Shown here: piece by piece, positions 33,401 to 43,285 of the stretch | Position numbering within the stretch: the first letter of the stretch is position 1 | Layout: every line of letters begins with the position of its first letter | DNA from: Tetraselmis striata | Taxonomy: Eukaryota > Chlorophyta > Chlorodendrophyceae > Chlorodendrales > Chlorodendraceae | Direction of reading: 5' to 3' | Assembly: GCA_006384855.1 (NCBI GenBank) | Contig: VCJN01002039.1 | Span: 282,314-346,313, forward strand | DNA: 64,000 nucleotides | Notes under the pieces: model-generated | Database searches by the model: none | Seen by the model: only the letters and a program-made list of their open reading frames with translations | What the model was told of the DNA's origin: nothing | Program-made: the position numbers and the translations under genes

Positions 33401-34394
33401 CGACTTGATACCCTGCGCCTGTACAGCGCGTGCGGGCCGGGCTCCCTATCTATCGCTTTTCCAGTCGGATCACGAGTCCGCCCGCAAGATTCCCCATGCT
33501 GCTTATGCGGCCGCCGCTGCGCGGGTACTGGGCCTTTGCCCGCGCGGAGGTTCCGCGCTTGTCACTTGCCCTGGCCCAACGTGTGGTATTGATCCCTTAT
33601 GGCTTCGCTCTACGGATGGCTCGAACCGGAGCGCTACGGATTTCATCGTGGATCATCTACTCATATGCCCCGTAGCGAACTACAAGCACCGCATGCATAC
33701 CGCTTTGAAGAATCTGTGGGCATCTGTGGCAATTGATGCGGGGGCGGTGCTTGACCGGGACCGCTCGGGAGCCGGCGACTTGACCCTTGAGACGAGTGGG
33801 CTGCGCCCAGCGGACCGCTCGCGGCCGTCGGACCTGACGCTGGCGGGGTGGGGGGGGGGGGGGGGGGGGGCGTGCGATTACATGATCGACTTCGCGTGCG
33901 TGTCCTCCACGACCCCCACTTGGAGCAACGACCCCCGCTGGTGCATCCCGGGAATCGCGGCGACCGAGGCGGAGCATGCTAAGTTGGCAGCGGACCGGGC
34001 GTCTTCCGCCCCAGTGCAGGGTGTTCACCGGTACTACCCTTTTGTGGTTGAGGACCGCGGCCGACTCGGGAAGTCCGCTTTGACTGTGGTCTACATCTTC
34101 GCGGTGCTGTTGGCTGTGCGCAACTTCCCTGGCGGTCCTTCCGCCCCGACCTCTTGCTTTCTTCGTGGTCAATCCGTTCAGGCACTTCGAAACTTTGTCG
34201 CCGGCCAACCTGCTGAGTTCCGCCGTCACCTGTCGCGCACACGGCGGGGGATGTTGCAGCGGGTCTCGGCTTGCGTGCATGGTACCCTGGGCGGCATTCT
34301 CTCTGCCGGTGTGCAGATGGCCAAGTCTGATGCGTGTGCTCGTGCCCACTCTGCGTCTTCTCATGTTACTGCTTCCACCCTGCAGTCGATGTAG
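30416..34394 (+). pseudogene. Reverse transcriptase/endonuclease ORF of copy 2, frame-broken
   Basis: The main frame to 33164 holds RT motif A (LLLDIRNAFNEVSRGAI), motif B (TGVRQGDVMAPLYF) and motif C (SFADDCG). A frame change near 33050 is specific to this copy; the same region is continuous in copy 1. The Cys/His region and endonuclease-like part lie in one open frame, 33279-34394: NYKHRMHTALKNL, then a G run of 21 bases encoding Gly, then CDYMIDFACVSSTTPTWSND, IPGIAATEAEHAKLA and YPFVVEDRGRLGKSALTVVY. The D, the AE..K and the PFVVEDRG box resemble PD-(D/E)xK nucleases of algal and protist retroelements. Family naming beyond RLE-type is inference. Confidence 0.87.
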
Positions 34395-34468
34395 AGGACC
34401 TTTCTGATTGCCTTTTATTTTGGTGATTTCCGATATCGCCTTCTGCTGCTAGCTCATGTAAGTAGACG
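30416..34468 (+). mobile_element. Non-LTR retrotransposon, copy 2, 5'-truncated
   Basis: Closely similar along its length to the reverse complement of copy 1, but it begins about 400 bp inside copy 1, as expected when reverse transcription stops early. It is flanked by the 13-bp duplication ataaatggtacgt. The 3' end reads ctgctgctagctcatgtaag, longer than in copy 1. The finger-like N-terminus is missing, so it cannot be autonomous. Confidence 0.9.
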
Positions 34469-34481
34469 ATAAATGGTACGT
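34469..34481. repeat. Target-site duplication, retrotransposon copy 2 (right)
   Basis: ataaatggtacgt, matching 30403-30415. Confidence 0.9.
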
Positions 34482-34713
34482 ACCGTCAACCAGAAATAGT
34501 CAGTACCCGTACATTTTTATATTATCCCTGTATTGTACATAGCGCGATCCACCACTCCATGACTCCAAGGTGTGTCGGCCTCCTGCGCATAGCGACTATT
34601 GCGTTTCTCGTGGCGCGGGCTGAAGTCGCTCCTCACAGCACACCTTCTGCCAGAGTTCCAACAAGGTCGCAGAGCACAGTCGACAATACAACACGGGGGT
34701 ACAGCCGCTCGCC

Positions 34714-37559
34714 ATGACGCTCTCGCAGATGTCCAAGCTTCTGGCGTCCTTGCTTTGCCTGGGTGCGGCGGTTGGTGGGCACGGACTGGCACAGTGTCCC
34801 GAGGGCGGCCCGTGGGGCGACGGCATGTATTCCGCGGACAAAACAGACGGAAGCCCGTCTCCAGCCTGCTGCCTGCAACCCTGGGTGCAACCTACGGCGT
34901 TTGGCACCACCACGGAGCTGATGGACCTCGGACTTCCCACTGGAGGGACTGTCTGCACCAGCGCCCTCAACATTACTGAGTATTTCCAGGCCTACCAACT
35001 GGGGCGGTGCGACCCTGCCGGAAGCCGCTGCTGCCTATGAGAACATACGAACATCCCGCCATGCTGTTATACTACCACCGGACTCAAATCCACGTGCTTG
35101 CCGTCTACGCTGTCCCACTTAAGATACCCGTACACACATGGGACTTGTCCTACGCCCACTGGCACCCTTGGCGGTATCTGGTTTCCCGGCAGCAGCGAAA
35201 GCTCGACACGCCTGTTAGGTAGTACGCCGTGCAGTTGCATACACCGGATATGAGTGCAGCTCTACGGCGGGGGTAGTGACTCCGACAGCGCCAGATGAGC
35301 ATACGCTGTGGCTTTTATTCACACCCCCCCCCCCCCCCCCCCTCTCCCCCCCCAGAAGCTGTATTTAACGCACGCAATTTTTGCGCCGCTAGCTGGCTGA
35401 CCAATGTCGACGCCGTGGAACGCCAACTCGTGGCAGGTTGGCAGCGCCCAACGACTGTAGCAGCGACTGCAGCGCATGGGGCCCCAGTGGGGATCTGCTC
35501 TGCTGCACGCCGGACCATCTGACCGCGCTGGCGGCCACACCCTTTGATGAGGCCATCACTTCGTACCATCAGGCATGGGCAACAGCATCACTTGCTGTCT
35601 TGGCCAGTCCGAATCCCTTGCTAATACACCCCATCTGCCGACAGCGCTGCTGATAGCCACACTCTCTCCGACGGCGCTTGCAGGTGCCATGGATCCCCGT
35701 CGACCTCTGCCCCTCGTCTGCAGCGGCGGACACGCTCCTCGGCGTGGACTTGGTATGTCTCACCCTCGTACCCCCGCTGCCTCGCCCTCAGCTCCTCCGT
35801 CTTCCGCTTCGCTCAGCAGCTTATTATGCTGGCCTGACCTAAGCAAACCGTACCACTCTGGTGACGCTCGCAGGACGAGCAGGACGAACCGCAGTGCCCT
35901 GCAGGACTGTCCCAGAGCTTGCCGCAACAACTCATATTCGGAGATGGCTCGGAGACGTTCCTCCAAGGTGCCACAGCTGCTCTATCCACGGGGAGCTGGG
36001 GGCGCCACAGCCTGACCCATAAGGGGCTGGGAACACTCGCTGCATCGGGGCGTGTAATTGCGGGGACAAGCCCTCACTGTCACATCCCCCTTTACGCCCC
36101 TGCAGATACAACTACATACGTCCTGGCCTTCCACCGCAAGTCAAATCTGTCCCCTGTGACCATCAAGTTCTCGGTGAGAGCTCACTTTACCTCCATGTCC
36201 AGCTGAACCCGGCAGCCCCTCCCATCTGGCCATCTCACGACTCCGTGTGATCTCCCGCAGGTGATTGACGCCGCGGGCAACGTGGTCGTGCCCTCTAATA
36301 CACTGTCCTTCACCACCAGCAGCCAGTCGACCACCGGGAGGCGGCATCTGCTCAAGAGCAAGGGCGGCGGCGGCTCTAGCGGCAGTCGCAGTAGCAGCTA
36401 CGGTGGCACGAGTAGCAGTTTCAGCTCCAGGACGCCCAGCATTGGCAGGATGTCCAGCAGCTCTGGGAAATCCTACGCCAGCACTACCATCAACAGCGCT
36501 GGTTACACTCGGTACACCAATTCCAAAGGGTGCCCCCCCCCCCCCCCCCCCCCCTTTCAAACCCCTCAACAACAAGACACCACCAAAGAACAAATGTGTC
36601 TTGACAGACGTTACATGTGGGCTCTCGCAGGTATGTGGTACCCACGCGGACGGACTTCACCTCCGGTGGTGTCTCGCGCGGCTCGACTGTCGCCACCACC
36701 ACTGGCAACGGCGCAGTCTACTGGGGCAGCAACAGTTATGTGCCGCCCAGCTCCAGCAGCTCCCGGTCTTATTATTACGGTGAGTTTGGTTCCCCGCCTG
36801 CCTGTAGGATCTCTATACCCCCCCCCCCCCCCCTTCCATGCACGTAAGCACAACGATGCTGCCCAATCCAAGAGGAAGCACCTAGTGCCATGCCCCAGGC
36901 ATGCTTTAGGTGCTGACAGCAGACGGTGGCCACATGTAGGCGCGCCTACCAACTTTGGCAACAGCTGGTACTCATCGTACCGGCCAACCTCATACGGCTA
37001 CAGTGGCCCCTCCGCCTGGCACATGGCTCTCCCCATCTTCATCTTGTCGCGCCCTTACGGCTGCGGATACCACTGCCACTACCACCACCATAACCGTATC
37101 CACAACGAGCAGGAGCGCGAGCTGGAGTACCTCACGCTCAACCTGGACTGCGACATGTCCATGGACCTCGTCATGAATGGCGCGTTCCGCCCCTCGGACT
37201 TCCAGGCGCCATTCACTGTCAACATTGACTCCGTCACAGCGAATGTTGGACCGGTGCGCTCTCCCTCGGCCCCTCCTTTTCCAACTCAACCTTTTTCTGC
37301 ACATCAGGCATTGGCACTCTGGTGCTCCCTCTGCTTCTGAGCATCTCCCTCATGCATGCCACAGGCGGACGGCACATGCGCGGGCAATAACACATCGCTC
37401 AACAGCACCTCCACCCCCGACAGTCCTGCGCTGTTCGCCACCTTTGTTCGTATGGAAGATGTGGAGTACATGGACTCTGGCAGCTCGCGCCTGCAAGGCA
37501 TGTCCGTGACACTAGCGCTCAGCATGCTCGTGCTCTGGCAGGCTCTGCAGCACTTTTGA
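34714..37559 (+). CDS. Secreted Ser/Gly- and Tyr/His-rich protein, probably GPI-anchored
   Basis: I do not recognise the family. The ATG at 34714 opens a signal peptide (MSKLLASLLCLGAAVGGHG within the first 24 residues) followed by a Cys-containing exon. Well-supported later exons, with GT-AG borders and matching phase, are 35684-35752, 35874-35967, 36106-36173, 36261-36529, 36631-36779, 36940-37253 and 37365-37559. Two early pieces (34714 to about 35005, and about 35356-35600) are coding-like, but their borders are uncertain and the frame shifts near 35440. Exons 36106-36300 read like a beta-sandwich (TYVLAFHRKSNLSPVTIKFS, VIDAAGN). Next comes a Ser/Gly-rich linker with a dibasic RRHLLKSK, a Tyr-rich segment, a His-rich YHCHYHHHNRIH, and two NxT/S sites in CAGNNTSLNST. 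The protein ends with a short hydrophobic tail (MSVTLALSMLVLWQALQHF), typical of a GPI signal. Long C runs lie in three introns. A cell-surface or wall protein is likely. Confidence 0.72.
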
Positions 37560-37622
37560 GGGTCAAATGCAACACATTTATGCTTTGTGGCTGCAAGCAG
37601 CTGTCAACTATTTATTACCTTG

Positions 37623-37952
37623 TTAGACGCCTATCGTATCCGGTTTGCGCTGGAGTAAGCGTACAAAGGACACAAGGCCAGTCACAAGCGCAGATACGCG
37701 CAAGACAGTCCCTGTAATATATAATGAGTTCATCCAAAGCGGGATATCCGGAGAAAAGTGCTTGGTGGCTATCTTGACTGTTTTGACGTAATGGAGCATT
37801 AAATAATGGGTTCGACCAGTACTGTCAGTGTATGCGCGAGAGTATCCCTGTGTGATGACGCGCTGGGCGCCAAGAAATGAGATTTGCCATGCATAACCCA
37901 GTTGGTCCCATTGACTGCAGCTCTGCATGTTCGACGATGGCCATGAAGCCAA
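37623..37952 (-). CDS. Tentative terminal exon of an unknown minus-strand gene
   Basis: An open stretch of about 109 codons ending at 37623. It has a balanced composition (ISFLGAQRVITQGYSRAYTD, KTVKIATKHFSPDIPLWMNS) and a hydrophobic segment near the C-terminus (LYITGTVLRVSALVTGLVSF). There is no ATG at the start of the open stretch, so it would need an upstream exon. It is convergent with the secreted-protein gene. It could be chance. Confidence 0.22.
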   Translation of the reverse strand: MASWPSSNMQSCSQWDQLGYAWQISFLGAQRVITQGYSRAYTDSTGRTHYLMLHYVKTVKIATKHFSPDIPLWMNSLYITGTVLRVSALVTGLVSFVRLLQRKPDTIGV

Positions 37953-38145
37953 AACAGACGAGAAGAGTCATCATGTCACATAATCATGCACAAAAAAACG
38001 GGGCGTGCCCTATATCCTGAGGCAGCCCAGCCCACTTACTACTCGCTGGCTTTGACAGGCTACCTGCTGGCAAAGAGAAGCGGAGCGTGGGGCTTCAGCT
38101 GGCGCACCCCGTCACGATGTGAGCACTGATTATACCGCTGGACCG

Positions 38146-39426
38146 TCAGGCACCGGCCAGGCCTGTGGGGCTGGCAAGGAAGTCTATCTGCACGGGGGCC
38201 AGCTCAAGATCCATGTGCTCCGACAACTCAAGCCAGCGCGACACGCGCCGCCGCGGCTGCGAATGGCCGTCAGTCGGCACGGGCGACAACGGCGGCGGTT
38301 TGAAATGCGCACCAATCGTCTTGGGGGTATGCTGGACCCCCTCTGGAGTACCGGCATTCCCGGGCGCGTCCGGCTTCAGCGCACCGGTGGGCGTGACCGG
38401 CGTGGAGGCGGTGTGCTGCAGCAAGGCAGCGGGCCGCGACACGGCACGCAAAATAGCCGCGGCCGAGGCGTCGCTGATCTTGAACACGTCCACGCACTGG
38501 GAGGTGCTGCTGCTGCGGGGCAGTCCGTGAGCGGAAGGCAACGGCCGAGGTTCGCGCACGGCGATTCCGCCAGCAGCATGTAACGCCACGCCGGGGGCCG
38601 ACGCATCGGCAGTGGCGCGCCGCGCGGCAGCCGCCGCTGAGGGCGGTGGTAGCTCGCCGCTGACAGCCCAAGACAGCGGTCTCCTGTCCAGCGGAACCTT
38701 ACCACTATTTGACGTGCCGAGCGTCAGCTGACCGACGCTTGGCGCTCGCGAGTGGCGGGGGACATCCGCGTCGGATGCGCGTGCTGAACGGTCGTCCGTT
38801 GGCGGATGTCGCGCACATCCCGTACGCCGCTGCACAAGATCGCTCGTACAGCCGTAAGCGCGCGGCGCGACCCCAAGCTGTCGGAGGGCACGTGCGACAT
38901 CCGCGGGGTCGGCAAAGCGCCCCGGGGAGGCAGGTGGCACGTCGAACCCACGCGGCTTCGTGCAAGCAGGGGTGACGGGGGCACTGTACGCGACAACCGG
39001 TTGCCGGATCGGCGGTCGGGTATGGCGGATTTCCGTACACGGCGTTGCCGGGGGGTGTTCGCAGTGCGATGATTCGGTGAATGCATGCTGGGCGGGAAAA
39101 GCCGGCGCCCCGTCACTAGCCCAGTCGCCATCTTCGCGGCAGTCCGGATCCGAAAGCCTGGGCTCCGGAACTTGCATGTGCCAGCGGTCTCTCTGTCTCG
39201 TGGGCCCGCTATATAGGGGCGTAGTGGGTGCGCTCTGCAGGCCTGGCCGCGGCGTGCCCGCGGGGGTAGACGTTGCGGTGCCCGGATATGCCAACTGGCG
39301 GCCGGCAGACGGCCGCGGTCGGTCGCCCACCTGACGACTCATCCACTCATGGTTGATTTCTCGGCTCTTCCGGAACTGCACCGGCCGCGGGGGAGCAGCA
39401 CCACCGTCGGTAGCTGGAGGCGCCAT
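38146..39426 (-). CDS. Intronless disordered protein of unknown function (426 aa)
   Basis: An uninterrupted ATG-initiated frame (MAPPATDGGAAPPRP...) ending in a stop at 38146. It is Pro/Ala/Ser/Arg-rich with many TP and SP dipeptides, which are possible proline-directed phosphorylation sites. The most structured part is in the C-terminal third: TSQCVDVFKISDASAAAILR and the end SRWLELSEHMDLELAPVQID. No domain is recognised and no membrane segment is present. An intact long frame in an otherwise intron-rich region is notable, though GC-rich DNA can hold long chance frames. Confidence 0.5.
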   Translation of the reverse strand: MAPPATDGGAAPPRPVQFRKSREINHEWMSRQVGDRPRPSAGRQLAYPGTATSTPAGTPRPGLQSAPTTPLYSGPTRQRDRWHMQVPEPRLSDPDCREDGDWASDGAPAFPAQHAFTESSHCEHPPATPCTEIRHTRPPIRQPVVAYSAPVTPACTKPRGFDVPPASPGRFADPADVARALRQLGVAPRAYGCTSDLVQRRTGCARHPPTDDRSARASDADVPRHSRAPSVGQLTLGTSNSGKVPLDRRPLSWAVSGELPPPSAAAAARRATADASAPGVALHAAGGIAVREPRPLPSAHGLPRSSSTSQCVDVFKISDASAAAILRAVSRPAALLQHTASTPVTPTGALKPDAPGNAGTPEGVQHTPKTIGAHFKPPPLSPVPTDGHSQPRRRVSRWLELSEHMDLELAPVQIDFLASPTGLAGA

Positions 39427-40018
39427 CGTACGTGTTCGGTTTCGCCGTTGCCGGCTGAGTTCCGGTGTGTGGTAGCCACAAACACAGCAGCTGCTGCTGA
39501 AAGCGAACGCCGCACGCGACTGCTGGCGGACGACTTGCAGGCGGTGATTGGTCGCTATATATTACATTTATGAATAAATAATGAAATCGTGAAGGGGCTG
39601 CGCTGCTATGGCTTTGGTGTTACAAACGCACACAGGGACTGACAGGGTAGAGTCGGGCGAAGGCAAAGTACTGCGTTGCTGCTTCGCTCCCTTCGACACG
39701 TGCCACAGTAGCGACTAGAGCGACTACTGACCGGCGCGGCGTCTGCGAGCACAAGATAGCACAAATACACGAATAATGAGCGCAAACAATACGAGTTTTG
39801 TAGCGACTGCAAGTAGTTCGAAAATAATGCGATCGTCATAAATCGGCCGCCCACTAAATCCGTACACTACTACTGCCAGTACACCAACGCGCGATCATAT
39901 AATAAAATATCAGCCTACTCGTAGCGCCCGTACTACGAGTGTAGAAGACGGCACATTATCCTTACCCCCGAAAAAAAAATCCTTACCCTCGACACCGGTA
40001 CTTTTACGTACGTACAGG
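39427..40018. other. Intergenic, nothing recognised
   Basis: Between the disordered-protein ORF and the pogo-like element. Short AT-rich stretch near 39560-39590; no recognised gene. Confidence 0.5.
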
Positions 40019-40020
40019 TA

Positions 40021-42904
40021 TCTCCATGGGAGGGAGATTTGGATACACCATTTTTTGGATACACTTGGGCAGTTTTTCACCCATAACTTGGTGCTGACTG
40101 ACCCAATCATGGAGGTTGGCGGATCATTTTGAGGCATTTCAGTAGGGCTTTCAGGCAAGCATATGCACTCACATGCTACGGGCTGCACTTTCGTCGCAGT
40201 GGGGTGTCCAAGCCGGGGGGGGTGGACCCGATTTTTGAAATCCGTCGCGACGACAGCCGGAGCGACAGGTCCCCCAGCGCGCACCACCTCCACCGAACCC
40301 AGCCTTACGCAACTATGCGACCCCCTAATCCCGGAAAGGTCAAGCAAGAGAGCAAGGCAACGGATGAGGGCGGTCGTGGGGAGTACAAGAAGTACACGAG
40401 CGCCGACCTGGTGCATGCAGTGAGCGTTGTTGTGAAGGGAACGCACTCGTTCCGCGCTGTCGTGCAGTGCTTCCGCGTACCGAAGACCAGCCTCCAGCGC
40501 AACGTCGCAACCGCTAGGAAGGCTCCGTCGTTCGATGACCTCGTTTTCCAACCTTGTTCTCTTCACCGAAGAGGACCAGGCGCAGATGGTTGCTGCTATC
40601 ATTCGTCGAGGGAAGGCAGCGTTGCCGTGGAGTGTGAAGGCCCTGCGACGCGAGGTGCTGGAGGTCGTAAAATATTGCTCGCTCGCCATCAAGACCGACC
40701 GACAACAGAAGATCATCGAAGGCTGGCTCCGCCGTGGCAGCGCTGGCAAGAATTGGTTTCGAGCATTCTTGAATCGACACAAAGACGAACTCTTAGTCCG
40801 TTGCTCCGACATATTGTAACAAATGCTTACGGCAACAAGCTCGTCATCCCCGCCTGCTCGCCCTGGGAGAAGGCAGTGCCCAAAGAGCGCAACCGCCGCA
40901 GTTTCGAGAGGGCCGGCTAACCCAACGGAGACACGCGCCGGTGGGACATCAACCCTAAGGCCGTACGCAAAAATGTGTACCAGACAATCAAAGAGCAGAA
41001 AGAGGGCGCCGCCATTATAGCAGTCAACACCGTCGCGCAACCCGAGGGCGCCGTTGAGCGGGAGACTGTGACTGAATCGATTCTGGACAACGTCATTGGT
41101 ATGCTTAGCGATGCGCTTCAGCTCCTAGCGCATGCTGTGTGTGTCAGCGCGCTGCCAGATGTGAAGAAAGCTGCAGTGAAGTGCACCTATCAACATATCA
41201 TGCACCACCAACGCGAGACTGAGCGCCTTCGCCAGCAGGAGCTGATCGTGCAGAACTTACCTGAGCACCCGCCCATCTGTGAGGTGCTGGCGCTTACGCC
41301 AGACAAGGACAAGTGTTCCCAGCGTTACAAGATGCCTAAGCGCCGTCGCATCATGGGCGAGGACGCCCAAATGCTTTGCGGCGAAAGAGCCATGCGCGCT
41401 CTGTACACGAAATGGCTAAAGAAGACTGCTAGGCAGGTGGAGGAGGTGGAGGGCTATGACCAAGGAGATGGCGCGTCACAAGTTGGCGCAAGAGCGAGCA
41501 CGAGACAAGGAGCACCACACCAGGTGCATGGCTCAGAAGGCCGCCACTCGTGCGCAGGAGAAGGCACGCGCTGAGATGGAGAAGCGACGGGCGGCAGCTG
41601 CTGCAAAAGGTGACAAGGCTGCACGCCAAGCTGAAAGGAAGCGTGCAGAGGCAGCCGCCAGACGCGCTGTCGATGCTGCGAAAACTCCTGCAAAGGACAA
41701 GGCTTTGCTGGAGAAGGAGGATGAGAAGCTCCGCCAGGCCGCGCAGAAGGAGGCGCGCGCAACTGATGCAATCACCGAGCAGCAAGTAGTCCTCGATGGC
41801 CTTCAAGCATCCATGGCGCTGGCAACTGAGCATACCCAGAACACCACTGAGGTAAGGAGCGCCTTATATACTACAGCCTCAAGCTTATGGAATTATATAT
41901 GGGTTGTTGCCTACATGGAGAACAACATTGTAGTGAGAAATAAAATGGTTTACTTTTTTGCCAGGTGGAACTGCAGCATACCAGACAACACCGCATAAGC
42001 CAGGTCAGCGCAGACACTGCAGCTGCAAAGAAAGCCTTGCAAAAGCTGCAGGCAGCAGCAGCCATGGCGTCAAAGTGGCTCGTTCAGGTGGAAACCCCGC
42101 CTACCTCCCCGTCAGCAATCAGCCCCGACAGCTTCGGACCGAGACCATGCCCCTACTACTCCCCGTCGCCGATTCAAGAAGGTTCTCTGTCCTAATATCA
42201 GGGCAGCGACAGGGGGCGCTGGGGAGACGACGAAGAAACACCCCCATCGCTAGATGCAACCCCGATGCCTGCCCGTCAGCTCGTCCTGTAACGGTACTGG
42301 ACCGGCACCGAGGACCAAACCGACTGGTCAAGCCCGTACGAGGCCAGCCCCCAGCACCCCTCAGCTGAAACAGAAGACTCTTTTTGGGACTCCGACGAAT
42401 TGAAGTGGACCCGAGCTGGGGTACTGAGTGGTGCCGTGTCTAGAGTACAGGTGGTCACGGCTGCCCACCTGCACTGACGCCACCATTGCTCCCGCTCCCG
42501 CAGCGCGAGTACACCCCGACGCGGGTCAAACCCCTAGGCTGCGCACCTGTGCTCTAGACGTATGTAACGAACGGTTCCTAACCTATGTGGCTGAGGCGCT
42601 GGGCAGTGGAAGGAGGGGGGGGTGTGGGGGGTATGATGGTACACGCGGTGGTGGGCCGACGCGGGTGCTGGGCCGCGTTTGCTGAAACTGTATCCAAAAT
42701 ATTTTTCCACGGCCCTGACCCACCCCCACCTGGGCGGTCAATCACCCCGGCCCCGGATGTGGTCAGAATCCAGCCGGAGTTGTTGTGCCTTGAAGCCCTA
42801 CCCCAGGGCTTCCTATCATGCCGGATTAGACAGGTTTTGGCCAAAACCCTCGACTTCGGCACAGGATGCGGGCCTAGTGTATCCAAATCTCCCTCCCATG
42901 GAGA
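40021..42904 (+). mobile_element. pogo-like (Tc1/mariner superfamily) DNA transposon, DDE core deleted
   Basis: The terminal inverted repeats are exactly complementary over 28 bp: left tctccatgggagggagattt then ggatacac (40021-40048), right its complement (42877-42904). TA lies immediately outside both ends (40019-40020 and 42905-42906), the target duplication of the superfamily. Inside are an HTH_psq-like region, a CENP-B/Tc5-type HTH, a short remnant from beyond the catalytic domain, and a coiled-coil C-terminal part with a clean intron. The roughly 200-residue DDE/D catalytic segment is absent. Confidence 0.88.
40318..42195 (+). pseudogene. pogo-like transposase, internal deletion and frameshifts
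   Basis: From ATG 40318 (MRPPNPGKVKQES) a psq-type helix-turn-helix reads YKKYTSADLVHAVSVVVKG then SFRAVVQCFRVPKTSLQRN. Near 40545 the frame changes to LFTEEDQAQMVAAIIRRGKA and a CENP-B-type segment ending EGWLRRGSAGKNWFRAFLNR. Directly after, at about 40815, the sequence is GNKLVIPACSPWEKAVPKER, as found after the DDE domain in relatives; the catalytic Asp residues are missing. The tail (about 40950-41851) is Lys/Ala/Glu-rich coiled coil with a frame change near 41450. A GT-AG intron (41852-41964) joins in phase to an exon 41965-42195 that ends with a stop. The DNA-binding parts may still fold, so binding without cutting is conceivable. Confidence 0.78.
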
Positions 42905-43285
42905 TAGATTGTCGCTACAAATCAGCGATATGTGCAGCGATATACAGGGTACCCATACGGTCCGAATATTTCACACACACAATATTACACCGCGCTATTT
43001 ACTCGCGCGTGCGGCAGATGAAGCTTGACATAACGCACAAAAAACCGCACAAAATTTACAGTTAATTAAAAGGGTTTTCTTACTTGTATCCAGTGGATAC
43101 GTATCCAGCGACGATTTTTACAATTTTTCAAGTCCAGACAGGGGCGCCGAGAGTGTCCAAGTCTGGACAGCACATGCTCGTACAACTGCTATGGCGGGTA
43201 CGGGCACGAGTACTATGACGACTGCCGATATATAATATGCTGCTCCTGCTGCTGGACGTGATGCGGCAGTAGATGAAGCGCGTCA

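Noticed and set aside
30323..34468. Terminal inverted repeats around retrotransposon copy 2, suggesting a TIR-bearing RT element
   Set aside because: The left 'TIR' (30323-30382) is a separate 3'-tail insertion with its own flanking repeat; the true copy-2 ends are set by ataaatggtacgt at 30403 and 34469, and copy 1 has no such TIR.
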